Shown: piece after piece, positions 22,668 through 36,032 of the stretch
How the letters are laid out: every line of letters begins with the position of its first letter
Position numbering within the stretch: the first letter of the stretch is position 1
Assembly: GCA_033782935.1 (NCBI GenBank)
Contig: JAWQEG010001306.1
Span: 3,038,001 to 3,102,000 of the forward strand
DNA from: Petrolisthes cinctipes
Lineage: Eukaryota > Arthropoda > Malacostraca > Decapoda > Porcellanidae
Reading direction: 5' to 3'
DNA: 64,000 nucleotides
Notes under the pieces: generated by a model
Told to the model about the DNA's origin: nothing
The model's database searches: none
The model's input: only the letters and a program-made list of their open reading frames with translations
Translations under genes and position numbers: made by a program

Positions 22668-25600
22668 CACAAATTCAGTCCCAAAACACCCGAAAATTCG
22701 ATATTTAGAGGTCCCAGAAGGCATCTGTACATGCCTACTCCGTGTTAGAGTATTTTCAAAATACAGGCCAAAAACATACTGAAAATTGATCTTTCAGGTG
22801 CCCAAAAGTCGATATGTGCATTCATCTTCTGTACCCGTTTATATCTCAAATTCTGGCCCTAAACACCCGAAAATTCGATATTTTGGGGTCCCAGAAGCGA
22901 TCTGTACATGCCTACTCCGTGTTAGAGTATTTTCAAAATTCAGGCCCAAAACATGCTGAAAATCGATATTTTTGGTTCCCAAAGTCAATATGTGCATGTA
23001 TCATCTGTACCCGTTTATATCTCAAATTCAGGCTCAAAACACCCGAAAATTCAATATTTTGGGGTCCCAGAAGCAATCTGTACATGCCTACTCAGTGCTA
23101 GAATATTTTCAAAATATAGGCTAAAAACATGCTGAAAATCGATCTTTTAGGTGCCAAAAAGTCGATATCTCAAATTCAGTCCCAAAACACCCGAAAATTC
23201 GATATTTAGGGGTCCCAGAAGCGATCTGTACATGCCTACTCCGTGTTAGAGTATTTTCAAAATACATGCTCAAAACATACTGAAAATCGATCTTTTAGGT
23301 GCACAAAAGTCGATATGTGCATCCATCTTCAGTACCCGTTTATATCTCAAATTCAGGCTCAAAACACCCGAAAATTCAATATTTTGGGGTCCCAGAAGCA
23401 ATCTGTACATGCCTACTCAGTGTTAGAGTATTTTCAAAATACAGGCCCAAAACATGCTGAAAATCGATATTTTAGATGCCCAAAGTCAATATGTGCATGT
23501 ATCTTCTGTACCCGTTTATATCTCAAATTCAGGCTCAAAACACCCGAAAATTCAATATTTTGGGGTCCCAGAAGAAATCTGTACATGCCTACACAGTGCT
23601 AGAATATTTTCAAAAAATAAGCTAAAAACATGCTAAAAATCGACATTTTAGGTGCCAAAAAATCGATATCTCAAATTCAGTCCCAAAACACCCGAAAATT
23701 CGATATTTAGAGGTCGCAGAAGGTATCTGTACATGCCTACTCCGTGTTAGAGTATTTTCAAAATACAGGCCAAAAACATACTGAAAATCGATCTTTCAGG
23801 TGCCCAAAAGTCGATATGTGCATGCATCTTCTGTACCCGTTTATATCTCAAATTCTGGCCCTAAACACCCGAAAATTCGATATTTTGGGGTCCCAGAAGC
23901 GATCTGTACATGCCTACTCCGTGTTAGAGTATTTTCAAAATTCAGGCCCAAAACATGCTGAAAATCGATATTTTTGGTGCCCAAAGTCAATATGTGCATG
24001 TATCTTCTGTACCCGTTTATATCTCAAATTCAGGCTCAAAACACCCGAAAATTCAAAATTTTGGGGTCCCAGAAGCAATCTGTACATGCCTACTCAGTGC
24101 TAGAATATTTTCAGAATATAGGCTAAAAACATGCTAAAAATCGATCTTTTAGGTGCCAAAAAGTCGATATCTCAAATTCAGTCCCAAAACACCAGAAAAT
24201 TCGATATTTAGGGGCCCCAGAAGCGATCTGTACATGCCTACTCCGTGTTAGAGTATTTTCAAAATACATGCTCAAAACATACTGAAAATCGATCTTTTAG
24301 GTGCACAAAAGTCGATATGTGCATGCATCTTCAGTTCCCGTTTATATCTCAAATTCAGACTCAAAACACCCGAAAATTCAATATTTTGGGGTCCCAGAAG
24401 CAATCTGTACATGCCTACTTAGTGTTAGAGTATTTTCAAAATACAGGCCCAAAGCATGCTGAAAATCGATATTTTAGATGCCCAAAGTCAATATGTGCAT
24501 GTATCTTCTGTACCCGTTTATATATCAAATTCAGGCTCAAAACACCCGAAAATTCAATATTTTGGGGTCCCAGAAGCAATCTGTACATGCCTACACAGTG
24601 CTAGAATATTTTCAAAATATAGGCTAAAAACATGCTAAAAATCGATATTATAGGTGCCAAAAAATCTATATCTCAAATTTAGTCCCATAACACCCGAAAA
24701 TTCGATATTTAGAGGTCCCAGAAGGTATCTGTACATGCCTATTCCGTGTTAGAGTATTTTCAAAATACAGGCCAAAAACATACTGAAAATCGATCTTTTA
24801 GGGGCCCAAAAGTCGATATGTGCATTCATCTTCTGTACCCGTTTATATCTCAAATTCTGGCCCTAAATACCCGAAAATTCGATATTTTGGGGTCCCAGAA
24901 GCGATCTGTACATGCCTACTCCGTGTTAGAGTATTTTCAAAATTCAGGCCCAAAACATGCTGAAAATCGATATTTTTGGTGCCCAAAGTCAATATGTGCA
25001 TGTATCTTCTGTACCCGTTTATATCTCAAATTCAGGCTCAAAACACCCGAAAATTCAATATTTTGGGGTCCCAGAAGCAATCTGTACAGTGCTAGAATAT
25101 TTTCAAAATATAGGCTAAAAACATGCTAAAAATCGATCTTTTAGGTGCCAAAAAGTCGATATCTCAAATTCAGTCCCAAAACACCAGAAAATTCGATATT
25201 TAGGGGTCCCAGAAGCGATATGTACATGCCTACTCCGTGTTAGAGTATTTTCAAAATACATGCTCAAAACATACTGAAAATCTATCTTTCAGGTGCCCAA
25301 AAGTCGATATGTGCATGCATCTTCAGTACCCGTTTATATCTCAAATTCAGGCTCAAAACACCCGAAAATTCAATATTTTGGGGTCCCAGAAGCAATCTGT
25401 ACATGCCTACTCAGTGTTAGAGTATTTTCAAAATACAGGCCCAAAACATGCTGAAAATCGATATTTTAGATGCCCAAAGTCAATATGTGCATGTATCTTC
25501 TGTACCCGTTTATATCTCAAATTCAGGCTCAAAACACCCGAAAATTCAATATTTTGGGGTCCCAGAAGCAATCTGTACATGCCTACACAGTGCTAGAATA

Positions 25601-25707
25601 TTTTCAAAATATAGGCTAAAAACATGCTAAAAATGGACATTTTAGGTGCCAAAAAATGGATATCTCAAATTCAGTCCCAAAACACCCGAAAATTCGATAT
25701 TTAGAGG

Positions 25708-26032
25708 TCCCAGTAGGTATCTGTACATGCCTACTCCGTGTTAGAGTATTTTCAAAATACAGGCCAAAAACATACTGAAAATCGATCTTTCAGGTGCCCA
25801 AAAGTCGATATGTGCATTCATCTTCTGTACCCGTTTATATATCAAATTCAGGCTCAAAACACCCGAAAATTCAATATTTTGGGGTCCCAGAAGCAATCTG
25901 TACATGCCTACTCAGTGCTAGAATATTTTCAAAATATAGGCTAAAAACATGCTAAAAATCGATCTTTTAGGTGCCAAAAAGTCGATATCTCAAATTCAGT
26001 CCCAAAACACCCGAAAATTCGATATTTAGGGG
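25708..26032 (+). repeat. 325-bp dimer with an A/B hybrid monomer
   Basis: The monomer at 25,708 starts as A (CAAAAACATACTG, CCCAAAAGTCGATATG). It switches to B-like sequence after the CCGTTTATAT segment (ATCAAATTCAGGCTC, TTCAATATTTTGGGG) and is followed by C. The switch point differs from the hybrid at 8724, so it is an independent exchange. Confidence 0.8.
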
Positions 26033-28234
26033 CCCCAGAAGCGATCTGTACATGCTTACTCCGTGTTAGAGTATTTTCAAAATACATGCTCAAAACATAC
26101 TGAAAATCGATCTTTTAGGTGCACAAAAGTCGATATGTGCATGCATCTTCAGTACCCGTTTATATCTCAAATTCAGGCTCAAAACACCCGAAAATTCAAT
26201 ATTTTGGGGTCCCAGAAGCAATCTGTACATGCCTACTCAGTGTTAGAGTATTTTCAAAATACAGGCCCAAAGCATGCTGAAAATCGATATTTTAGATGCC
26301 CAAAGTCAATATGTGCATGTATCTTCTGTACCCGTTTATATATCAAATTCAGGCTCAAAACACCCGAAAATTCAATATTTTGGGGTCCCAGAAGCAATCT
26401 GTACATGCCTACACAGTGCTAGAATATTTTCAAAATATAGGCTAAAAACATGCTAAAAATCGATATTATAGGTGCCAAAAAATCTATATCTCAAATTCAG
26501 TCCCATAACACCCGAAAATTCGATATTTAGAGGTCCCAGAAGGTATCTGTACATGTCTACTCCGTGTTAGAGTATTTTCAAAATACAGGCCAAAAACATA
26601 CTGAAAATCGATCTTTTAGGGGTCCAAAAGTCGATATGTGCATTCATCTTCTGTACCCGTTTATATCTCAAATTCTTGCCCTAAATACCCGAAAATTCGA
26701 TATTTTGGGGTCCCAGAAGCGATCTGTACATGCCTACTCCGTGTTAGAGTATTTTCAAAATTCAAGCCCAAAACATGCTGAAAATCGATATTTTTGGTGC
26801 CCAAAGTCAATATGTGCATGTATCTTCTGTACCCGTTTATATCTCAAATTCAGGCTCAAAACCCTTGAAAATTCAATATTTTGGGGTCCCAGAAGCAATC
26901 TGTACATGCCTACACAGTGCTAGAATATTTTCAAAATATAGGCGAAAAACATGCTAAAAATCGACATTTTAGGTGCCAATAAATCGATATCTCAAATTCA
27001 GTCCCAAAACACCCGAAAATTCGATATTTAGAGGTCCCAGAAGGTATCTGTACATGCCTACTCCGTGTTAGAGTATTTTCAAAATACAGGCCAAAAACAT
27101 ACTGAAAATCGATCTTTCAGGTGCCCAAAAATCGATATGTGCATGCATTTTCTGTACCCGTTTATATCTCAAATTCTGGCCCTAAATACCCGAAAATTCG
27201 ATATTTTGGGGTCCCAGAAGCGATCTGTACATGCCTACTCCGTGTTAGAGTATTTTCAAAATTCAGGCCCAAAACATACTGAAAATCGATATTTTTGGTG
27301 CCCAAAGTCATTATGTGCATGTATCTTCTGTACCCGTTTATATCTCAAATTCAGGCTCAAAACACCCGAAAATTCAATATTTTGGGGTCCCAGAAGCAAT
27401 CTGTACATGCCTACACAGTGCTAGAATATTTTCAAAATATAGGCTAAAAACATGCTAAAAATGGACATTTTAGGTGCCAAAAAATGGATATCTCAAATTC
27501 AGTCCCAAAACACCCGAAAATTCGATATTTAGAGGTCCCAGAAGGTATCTGTACATGCCTACTCCGTGTTAGAGTATTTTCAAAATACAGGCCAAAAACA
27601 TACTGAAAATCGATCTTTCAGGTGCCCAAAAGTCGATATGTGCATTCATCTTCTGTACCCGTTTATATCTCAAATTGTGGCCCTAAACACCCGAAAATTC
27701 GATATTTTGGGGTCCCAGAAGCGATCTGTACATGCCTACTCCGTGTTAGAGTATTTTCAAAATTCAGGCCCAAAACATACTGAAAATCGATATTTTTGGT
27801 GCCCAAAGTCATTATGTGCATGTATCTTCTGTACCCGTTTATATCTCAAATTCAGGCTCAAAACACCCGAAAATTCAATATTTTGGGGTCCCAGAAGCAA
27901 TCTGTACATGCCTACTCAGTGCTAGAATATTTTCAAAATATAGGCTAAAAACATGCTAAAAATCGAACTTTTAGGTGCCAAAAAGTCGATATCTCAAATT
28001 CAGTCCCAAAACACCCGAAAATTCGATATTTAGGGGTCCCGGAAGCGATCTGTACATGCCTACTCCGTGTTAGAGTATTTTCAAAATACATGCTCAAAAC
28101 ATACTGAAAATCGATCTTTTAGGTGCACAAAAGTCGATATGTGTATGCATCTTCAGTACCTTTTTATATCTCAAATTCAGGCTCAAAACACCCGAAAATT
28201 CAATATTTTGGGGTCCCAGAAGCAATCTGTACAT

Positions 28235-28238
28235 AGGC
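28235..28238 (+). other. 4-bp insertion in a B monomer
   Basis: CTGTACAT is followed by AGGC and then the normal GCCTACTC, creating the palindrome AGGCGCCT. I found this only here. It explains the 505-bp length of this HOR unit and gives a unique marker inside the array. Confidence 0.85.
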
Positions 28239-29175
28239 GCCTACTCAGTGTTAGAGTATTTTTAAAATACAGGCCCAAAACATGCTGAAAATCGATATTT
28301 TAGATGCCCAAAGTCAATATGTGCATGTATCTTCTGTAGCCGTTTATATCTCAAATTCAGGCTCAAAACACCCGAAAATTCAATATTTTGGGGTCCCAGA
28401 AGCAATCTGTACATGCCTACACAGTGCTAGAATATTTTCAAAATATAGGCGAAAAACATGCTAAAAATCGACATTTTAGGTGCCAATAAATCGATATCTC
28501 AAATTCAGTCCCAAAACACCCGAAAATTCGATATTTAGATGCCCAAGAAGGTATCTGTACATGCCTACTCCGTGTTAGAGTATTTTCAAAATAAAGGCCA
28601 AAAACATACTGAAAATCGATCTTTCAGGTGCCCAAAAGTCGATATGTGCATGCATTTTATGTACCCGTTTATATCTCAAATTCTGGCCCTAAACACCCGA
28701 AAATTCGATATTTTGGGGTCCCAGAAGGGATCTGTACATGCCTACTCCGTGTTAGAGTATTTTCAAAATTCAGGCCCAAAACATGCTGAAAATCGATATT
28801 TTTGGTGCCCAAAGTCAATATGTGCATGAATCTTCTGTACCCGTTTATATCTCAAATTCAGCCTCAAAACACCCGAAAAATCAATATTTTGGGGTCCCGG
28901 AAGCAATCTGTACATGCCTACTCAGTGCTAGAATATTTTCAAAATATAGGCTAAAAACATGCTAAAAATCGATCTTTTAGGTGCCAAAAAGTCGATATCT
29001 CAAATTCAGTCCCAAAACACCCGAAAATTCGATATTTAGGGGTCCCAGAAGCGATCTGTACATGCCTACTCCGTGTTAGAGTATTTTCAAAATACATGCT
29101 CAAAACATACTGAAAATCGATCTTTTAGGTGCACAAAAGTCGATATGTGCATGCATCTTCAGTACCCGTTTATAT

Positions 29176-29775
29176 CTCGAATTCTGGCCCTAAACACACG
29201 AAAATTCGATATTTTGGGGTCCCAGAAGCGATCTGTACGTGCCTACTCTGTGTTAGAGTATTTTCAAAATACATTCCCAAAACATGCTGAAAATCGATAT
29301 TTTAGATGCCCAAAGTCAATATGTGCATGCATCTTCTGTACCCGTTTATATCTCAAATTCAGGCTCAAAACACCCGAAAATTCGATATTTTGGGGTCCCA
29401 GAAGCGATCTGTACATGCTTACTCCGTGTTAGAGTATTTTCAAAACACATGCCCTATACATGCTGAAGATCGATATTTTAGATGCCCAAAGTCAATATGT
29501 GCATGTATTTTCTGTACCCGTTTATATCTCAAATTCAGGCTCAAAAACACCCGAAAATTCAATATTTTGGGGTCCCAGAAGCAATCTGTACATGCCTACT
29601 AAGTGTTAGAATGTTTTCAAAATATAGGCTCAAAACATGCTAAAAATCGATATTTTAGGTGTGTATAGGCGATATCTCAAATTCAGGCCCAAAACACCCG
29701 AAAATTCGATATTTAGGGGTCCCAGAAGCAATCTGTACATGCCTACTCAGTGCTAGAATGTTTTCAAAATATAGG
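29176..29775 (+). repeat. 0.6-kb duplication, copy 1 (offset 4,642)
   Basis: It shares with 33,818-34,416 the unusual TATCTCGAATTCTGGCC, CTGTACGTGCCTACTCTG, ATACATTCCCAAAACATGC, CATGCCCTATACATGCTGA and GTGTGTATAGGCG. One extra A in GCTCAAAAACACC near 29,543 shifts the offset to 4,641. Confidence 0.8.
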
Positions 29776-29969
29776 CTTAAAACATGCTCAAAATCGATAT
29801 TTTAGGTGCCCAAAAGTCGATATGTGCATGCATCTTCTGTACTCCTTTATATCTAAAATTAAAGCTCAAAACACCCGAAAATTCGATATTTAGGGGTCCC
29901 AGAAGCGATCTGTACATGCCTACTCAGTGCTAGAATATTTTCAAAAAATAGGCTAAAAACATGCTAAAA

Positions 29970-31455
29970 ATCGATATTTTAGGTGAGTAAAGGCGATATC
30001 TCAAATTCAGGCCCAAAACACCCGAAAATTCGATATTTAGGGGTCCTAGTAGCGATCTGTACATGCCTACTCCGTGTTAGAGTATTTTCAAAATACAGGC
30101 CAAAAACATACTGAAAATCGATCTTTTAGGTGCCCAAAAGTCGATATGTGCATGCATCTTCTGTACCCGCTTATATCTCAAATTCTGGCCCTAAACACCC
30201 GAAAATTCAATATTTTGGGGCCCCAGAAGCAATCTGTACATGCCTACTCAGTGCTAGAATATTTTCAAAATATAGGCTAAAAACATGCTAAAAATCGATA
30301 TTTTAGGTGCCAAAAAGTCGATATCTCAAATAAGGCCAAATCACCCGAAAATTCGATATTTTGGGGTCCCAAAAGCGATCTGTACATGCCTACTCCGTGT
30401 TAGAGTATTTTCAAAATACAGGCCCAAAACATCCTCAAAATCGATGTTTTAGGTGCCAAAAAGTCGATATGTGCATGCATCATCAGTACCCGTTTATATC
30501 TCAAATTCAGGCTCAAAACACCCGAAAATTCGATATTTAGGGGTCCCAGAAGCGATCTGTACATGCCTACTCCGTGTTAGAGTATTTTTAAAATACAGGC
30601 CAAAAACATACTGAAAATCGATCTTTTAGGTGCCCAAAAGTCGATATGTGCATGCATCTTCTGTACCAGTTTATATCTCAAATTCTGGCCCTAAACACAT
30701 GAAAATTCAATATTTTGGGGTCCCAGAAGCAATCTGTACATGCCTACTCAGTGCTAGAATATTTTCAAAATATAGGCTAAAAACATGCTAAAAATCGATA
30801 TTTTAGGTGCCAAAAAGTCGATATCTCAAATTAAGGCCCAAAACACCCGAAAATTCGATATTTACGGGTCCCAGAAGCGATCTGTACATGCCTACTCCGT
30901 GTTAGAGTATTTTCAAAATACAGGCCAAAAACATACTGAAAATCGATCTTTTAGGTGCCCAAAAGTCAATATGTGCAATTATCTTCTGTACCCGTTTATA
31001 TCTCAAATTCTGGCCCTAAACACCCGAAAATTCGATATTTTGGGGTCCAAGAAGCGATCTGTACATGCCTACTCCGTGTTAGAGTATTTTCAAAATTCAG
31101 GCCCAAAACATGCAGAAAATCGATATTTTTGGTGCCCAAAGTCAATATGTGCATGTATCTTCTGTACCCGTTTATATCTCAAATTCAGGCTCAAAACACC
31201 CGAAAATTCAATATTTAGGGGTCCCATAAGCGATATGTACATACCTACTCAGTGCTAGAATATTTTCAAAATATAGGCTAAAAACATGCTAAAAATCTAT
31301 ATTTTAGGTGAGTAAAGGCGATATCTCAAATTCAGGCCCAAAACACCCGAAAATTCGATATTTAGGGGTCCCAGAAGCGATATGTACATGCCTACTCCGT
31401 GTTAGAGTATTTTCAAATTACAGGCCAAAAACATACTGAAAATCGATCTTTTAGG
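29970..31455 (+). repeat. 1.5-kb duplication, copy 1 (offset 2,316)
   Basis: It matches 32,286-33,770, including the rare GGGTCCTAGTAGCG (30,041 and 32,357), CTCAAATAAGGCC (about 30,326 and 32,642), GTACCAGTTTATATC, ACATGCAGAAAATCG and AAAATCTATATTTTAGG. One internal stretch (30,956-31,030) differs and is treated under findings as a conversion-like patch. Confidence 0.82.
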
Positions 31456-31469
31456 TGCCCAAAAGTCGA

Positions 31470-32290
31470 TATGTGCATGCATCTTCAGTACCCGTTTATA
31501 TCTCAAATTCAGGCTCAAAACACCCGAAAATTCGATATTTTGGGGTCCCAGAAGCGATCTGTACATGCCTACTCTGTGTTAGAGTACTTTCAAAATACAT
31601 GCCCAAGACATGCTGAAAATCGATATTTTAGATGCCCAAAGTCAATATTCTTCTGTACCCGTTTATATCTCAAATTCAGGCTCAAAACACCCTAAAATTC
31701 AATATTTTGGGGTCCCAGAAGCTATCTGTACATGCCTACTCCGTGTTAGAGTATTTTAAAAATTCAGGCCCAAAACATGCTGAAAATCGATATTTTTGTG
31801 CCCAAAGTCAATATATGTATGCATCTTCTATATCCGTTAATATCTAAAATTCAGGCTCAAAACACCCGAAAATTCAATATTTTGGGGTCCCAGAAGCAAT
31901 CTGTACATGCCTACGCAGTGCTAGAATATTTTCAAAATACAGGCTAAAAACATGCTAAAAATCGATATTTTAGGTGCCAAAAAGTCGATATCTCAAATTA
32001 AGGCCCAAAACACCCAAAAATTCGATATTTAGGGGTCCCATAAGCGATCTGTACATGCCTACTCAGTGCTAGAATGTTTTCAAAATATAGGCCCAAAACA
32101 TGCTCAAAATCGATATTTTAGGTGCCTAAAAGTCGATATGTGCATGCATCTTCAGTACCCGTTTATATCTCAAATTCAAGCTCAAAACACCCGAAAATTC
32201 GAGATTTTGGTGTCCCAGAAGCGATCTGTACATGCCTACTCAGTGTTAGAATATTTTCAAAATATAGGCTCAAAACATGCTAAAAATCGA
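31470..32290 (+). repeat. 0.8-kb segment duplicated at 34,787-35,607 (offset 3,317)
   Basis: It shares CAATATTCTTCTGTACCC (a 12-bp shorter second half), TTTTTGTGCCCAAAGTC, TATATCCGTTAATATC and CAAGCTCAAAACACCCG with TTCGAGATTTTGGTG. This combination of rare changes in one order identifies common descent. Confidence 0.8.
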
Positions 32291-33770
32291 TATTTTAGGT
32301 GAGTAAAGGCGATATCTCAAATTCAGGCCCAAAACACCCGAAAATTCGATATTTAGGGGTCCTAGTAGCGATCTGTACATGCCTACTCCGTGTTAGAGTA
32401 TTTTCAAAATACAGGCCAAAAACATACTGAAAATCGATCTTTTAGGTGCCCAAAAGTCGATATGTGCATGCATCTTCTGTACCCGCTTATATCTCAAATT
32501 CTGGCCCTAAACACCCGAAAATTCAATATTTTGGGGCCCCAGAAGCAATCTGTACATGCCTACTCAGTGCTAGAATATTTTCAAAATATAGGCTAAAAAC
32601 ATGCTAAAAATCGATATTTTAGGTGCCAAAAAGTCGATATCTCAAATAAGGCCAAATCACCCGAAAATTCGATATTTTTGGGTCCCATAAGCGATCTGTA
32701 CATGCCTACTCCGTGTTAGAGTATTTTCAAAATACAGGCCCAAAACATCCTCAAAATCGATGTTTTAGGTGCCAAAAAGTCGATATGTGCATGCATCATC
32801 AGTACCCGTTTATATCTCAAATTCAGGCTCAAAACACCCGAAAATTCGATATTTAGGGGTCCCAGAAGCGATCTGTACATGCCTACTCCGTGTTAGAGTA
32901 TTTTTAAAATACAGGCCAAAAACATACTGAAAATCGATCTTTTAGGTGCCCAAAAGTCGATATGTGCATGCATCTTCTGTACCAGTTTATATCTCAAATT
33001 CTGGCCCTAAACACATGAAAATTCAATATTTTGGGGTCCCAGAAGCAATCTGTACATGCCTACTCAGTGCTAGAATATTTTCAAAATATAGGCTAAAAAC
33101 ATGCTAAAAATCGATATTTTAGGTGCCAAAAAGTCGATATCTCAAATTAAGGCCCAAAACACCCGAAAATTCGATATTTACGGGTCCCAGAAGCGATCTG
33201 TACATGCCTACTCCGTGTTAGAGTATTTTCAAAATACAGGCCAAAAACATACTGAAAATCGATCTTTTAGGTTCCCAAAAGTCGATATGTGCATGCATCT
33301 TCTGTACCCGCTTATATCTCGAATTCTGGCCCTAAACACACGAAAATTCGATATTTTGGGGTCCCAGAAGCGATCTGTACATGCCTACTCCGTGTTAGAG
33401 TATTTTCAAAATTCAGGCCCAAAACATGCAGAAAATCGATATTTTTGGTGCCCAAAGTCAGTATGTGCATGTATCTTCTGTACCCGTTTATATCTCAAAT
33501 TCAGGCTCAAAACACCCGAAAATTCAATATTTAGGGGTCCCATAAGCGATTTGTACATACCTACTCAGTGCTAGAATATTTTCAAAATATAGGCTAAAAA
33601 CATGCTAAAAATCTATATTTTAGGTGAGTAAAGGCGATATCTCAAATTCAGGCCCAAAACACCCGAAAATTCGATATTTAGGGGTCCCAGAAGCGATATG
33701 TACATGCCTACTCCGTGTTAGAGTATTTTCAAATTACAGGCCAAAAACATACTGAAAATCGATCTTTTAG
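32286..33770 (+). repeat. 1.5-kb duplication, copy 2
   Basis: It is the second copy of 29,970-31,455 at offset 2,316, sharing the rare variants listed there. It differs by GGTCCCATAAGCG near 32,682 and by a patch at 33,271-33,346 that instead matches the segment starting at 33,771. Confidence 0.82.
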
Positions 33771-33817
33771 GTTCCCAAAAGTCGATATGTGCATGCATCT
33801 TCTGTACCCGCTTATAT

Positions 33818-34416
33818 CTCGAATTCTGGCCCTAAACACACGAAAATTCGATATTTTGGGGTCCCAGAAGCGATCTGTACGTGCCTACTCTGTGTTAGAG
33901 TTTTTTCAAAATACATTCCCAAAACATGCTGAAAATCGATATTTTAGATGCCCAAAGTCAATATGTGCATGCATCTTCTGTACCCGTTTATATCTCAAAT
34001 TCAGGCTCAAAACACCCGAAAATTCGATATTTTGGGGTCCCAGAAGCGATCTGTACATGCTTACTCCGTGTTAGAGTATTTTCAAAACACATGCCCTATA
34101 CATGCTGAAGATCGATATTTTAGATGCCCAAAGTCAATATGTGCATGTATTTTCTGTACCCATTTATATCTCAAATTCAGGCTCAAAACACCCGAAAATT
34201 CAATATTTTGGGGTCCCAGAAGCAATCTGTACATGCCTACTAAGTGCTAGAATGTTTTCAAAATATAGGCTCAAAACATGCTAAAAATCGATATTTTAGG
34301 TGTGTATAGGCGATATCTCAAATTCAGGCCCAAAACACTCGAAAATTCGATATTTAGGGGTCCCAGAAGCAATCTGTACATGCCTACTCAGTGCTAGAAT
34401 GTTTTCAAAATATAGG
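33818..34416 (+). repeat. 0.6-kb duplication, copy 2
   Basis: It is the second copy of 29,176-29,775 with the same rare variants. Differences include TGTACCCATTTATATC near 34,157 and GAGTTTTTTCAAAATAC near 33,898. Confidence 0.8.
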
Positions 34417-36032
34417 CCCAAAACATGCTCAAAATCGATATTTTAGGTGCCTAAAAGTCGATATGTGCATGCATCTTCAGTACCCGTTTATATCTCAAAT
34501 TCAAGCTCAAAACACCCGAAAATTCGAGATTTTGGTGTCCCAGAAGCGATCTGTACATGCCTACTCAGTGTTAGAATATTTTCAAAATATAGGCTCAAAA
34601 CATGCTAAAAATCGATATTTTAGGTGCCAAAAAGTCGATATCTCAAATTCAGTCCCAAAACACCCGAAAATTTGATATTTAGGGGTCCCAGAAGCGATCT
34701 GTACATGCCTACTCCGTGTTAGAGTATTTTCAAAATACAGGCCCAAAACATGCTCAAAATCGATGTTTTAGGTGCCCAAAAGTCGATATGTGCATGCATC
34801 TTCAGTACCCGTTTATATCTCAAATTCAGGCTCAAAACACCCGAAAATTCGATATTTTGGGGTCCCAGAAGCGATCTGTACATGCCTACTCTGTGTTAGA
34901 GTACTTTCAAAATACATGCCCAAGACATGCTGAAAATCGATATTTTAGATGCCCAAAGTCAATATTCTTCTGTACCCATTTATATCTCAAATTCAGGCTC
35001 AAAACACCCTAAAATTCAATATTTTGGGGTCCCAGAAGCTATCTGTACATGCCTACTCCGTGTTAGAGTAATTTAAAAATTCAGGCCCAAAACATGCTGA
35101 AAATCGATATTTTTGTGCCCAAAGTCAATATATGTATGCATCTTCTATATCCGTTAATATCTAAACTTCAGGCTCAAAACACCCGAAAATTCAATATTTT
35201 GGGGTCCCAGAAGCAATCTGTACATGCCTACGCAGTGCTAGAATATTTTCAAAATACAGGCTAAAAACATGCTAAAAATCGATATTTTAGGAGCCAAAAA
35301 GTCGATATCTCAAATTAAGGCCCAAAACACCCAAAAATTCGATATTTAGGGGTCCCATAAGCGATCTGTACATGTCTACTCAGTGCTAGAATGTTTTCAA
35401 AATATAGGCCCAAAACATGCTCAAAATCGATATTTTAGGTGCCTAAAAGTCGATATGTGCATGCATCTTCAGTACCCGTTTATATCTCAAATTCAAGCTC
35501 AAAACACCCGAAAATTCGAGATTTTGGTGTCCCAGAAGCGATCTGTACATGCCTACTCAGTGTTAGAATATTTTCAAAATATTGGCTCAGAACATGCTAA
35601 AAATCGATATTTTAGGTGCCAAAAAGTCGATATCTCAAATTCAGTCCCAAAGCACCCGAAAATTTGATATTTAGGGGTCCCAGAAGCGATTCGTACATGC
35701 CTACTCCGTGTTAGAGTATTTTCAAAATACAGGCCCAAAACATGCTCAAAATCGATGTTTTAGGTGCCCAAAAGTCGATATGTGCATGCATCTTCAGTAC
35801 CCGTTTATATCTCAAATTCAGGCTCAAAACACCCGAAAATTCGATATTTTGGGGTCCCAGAAGCGATCTTTACATGCCTACTCTGTGTTAGAGTACTTTC
35901 AAAATACATGCCCAAGACATGCTGAAAATCGATATTTTAGATGCCCAAAGTCAATATTCTTCTGTACCCGTTTATATCTCAAATTCAGGCTCAAAACACC
36001 CTAAAATTCAATATTTTGGGGTCCCAGAAGCT
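34391..36032 (+). repeat. 992-bp tandem duplication (second copy incomplete)
   Basis: 34,391-35,040 matches 35,383-36,032 at a constant offset of 992 bp, including TTCGAGATTTTGGTG, GATGTTTTAGGTGCCC, GAGTACTTTCAAAATAC and CAATATTCTTCTG. After 36,032 the second copy goes on with GCTAGAATATTTTC and GTGCGTAAAGGCG instead. Confidence 0.82.

Larger units (their letters stand above)
22712..29042 (+). repeat. Right part of the regular 501-bp HOR domain
   Basis: Unit starts are at 22,712, 23,213, 23,714, 24,215, 24,716, 25,207, 25,708, 26,033, 26,534, 27,035, 27,536, 28,037, 28,542 and 29,043. Lengths are 501 except 491 at 24,716 (138-bp C), 325 at 25,708 (hybrid) and 505 at 28,037 (4-bp insertion). 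Private mutations increase toward the right end, for example GTACCTTTTTATATC near 28,157 and TTTAGATGCCCAAGAAGG near 28,535. Confidence 0.88.

Noticed and set aside
28550..28900. Degenerate region as a possible embedded gene or pseudogene
   Set aside because: The extra substitutions here (such as ATAAAGGCC and GCATTTTATGTACCC) are scattered point changes in normal monomers at the edge of the HOR domain.
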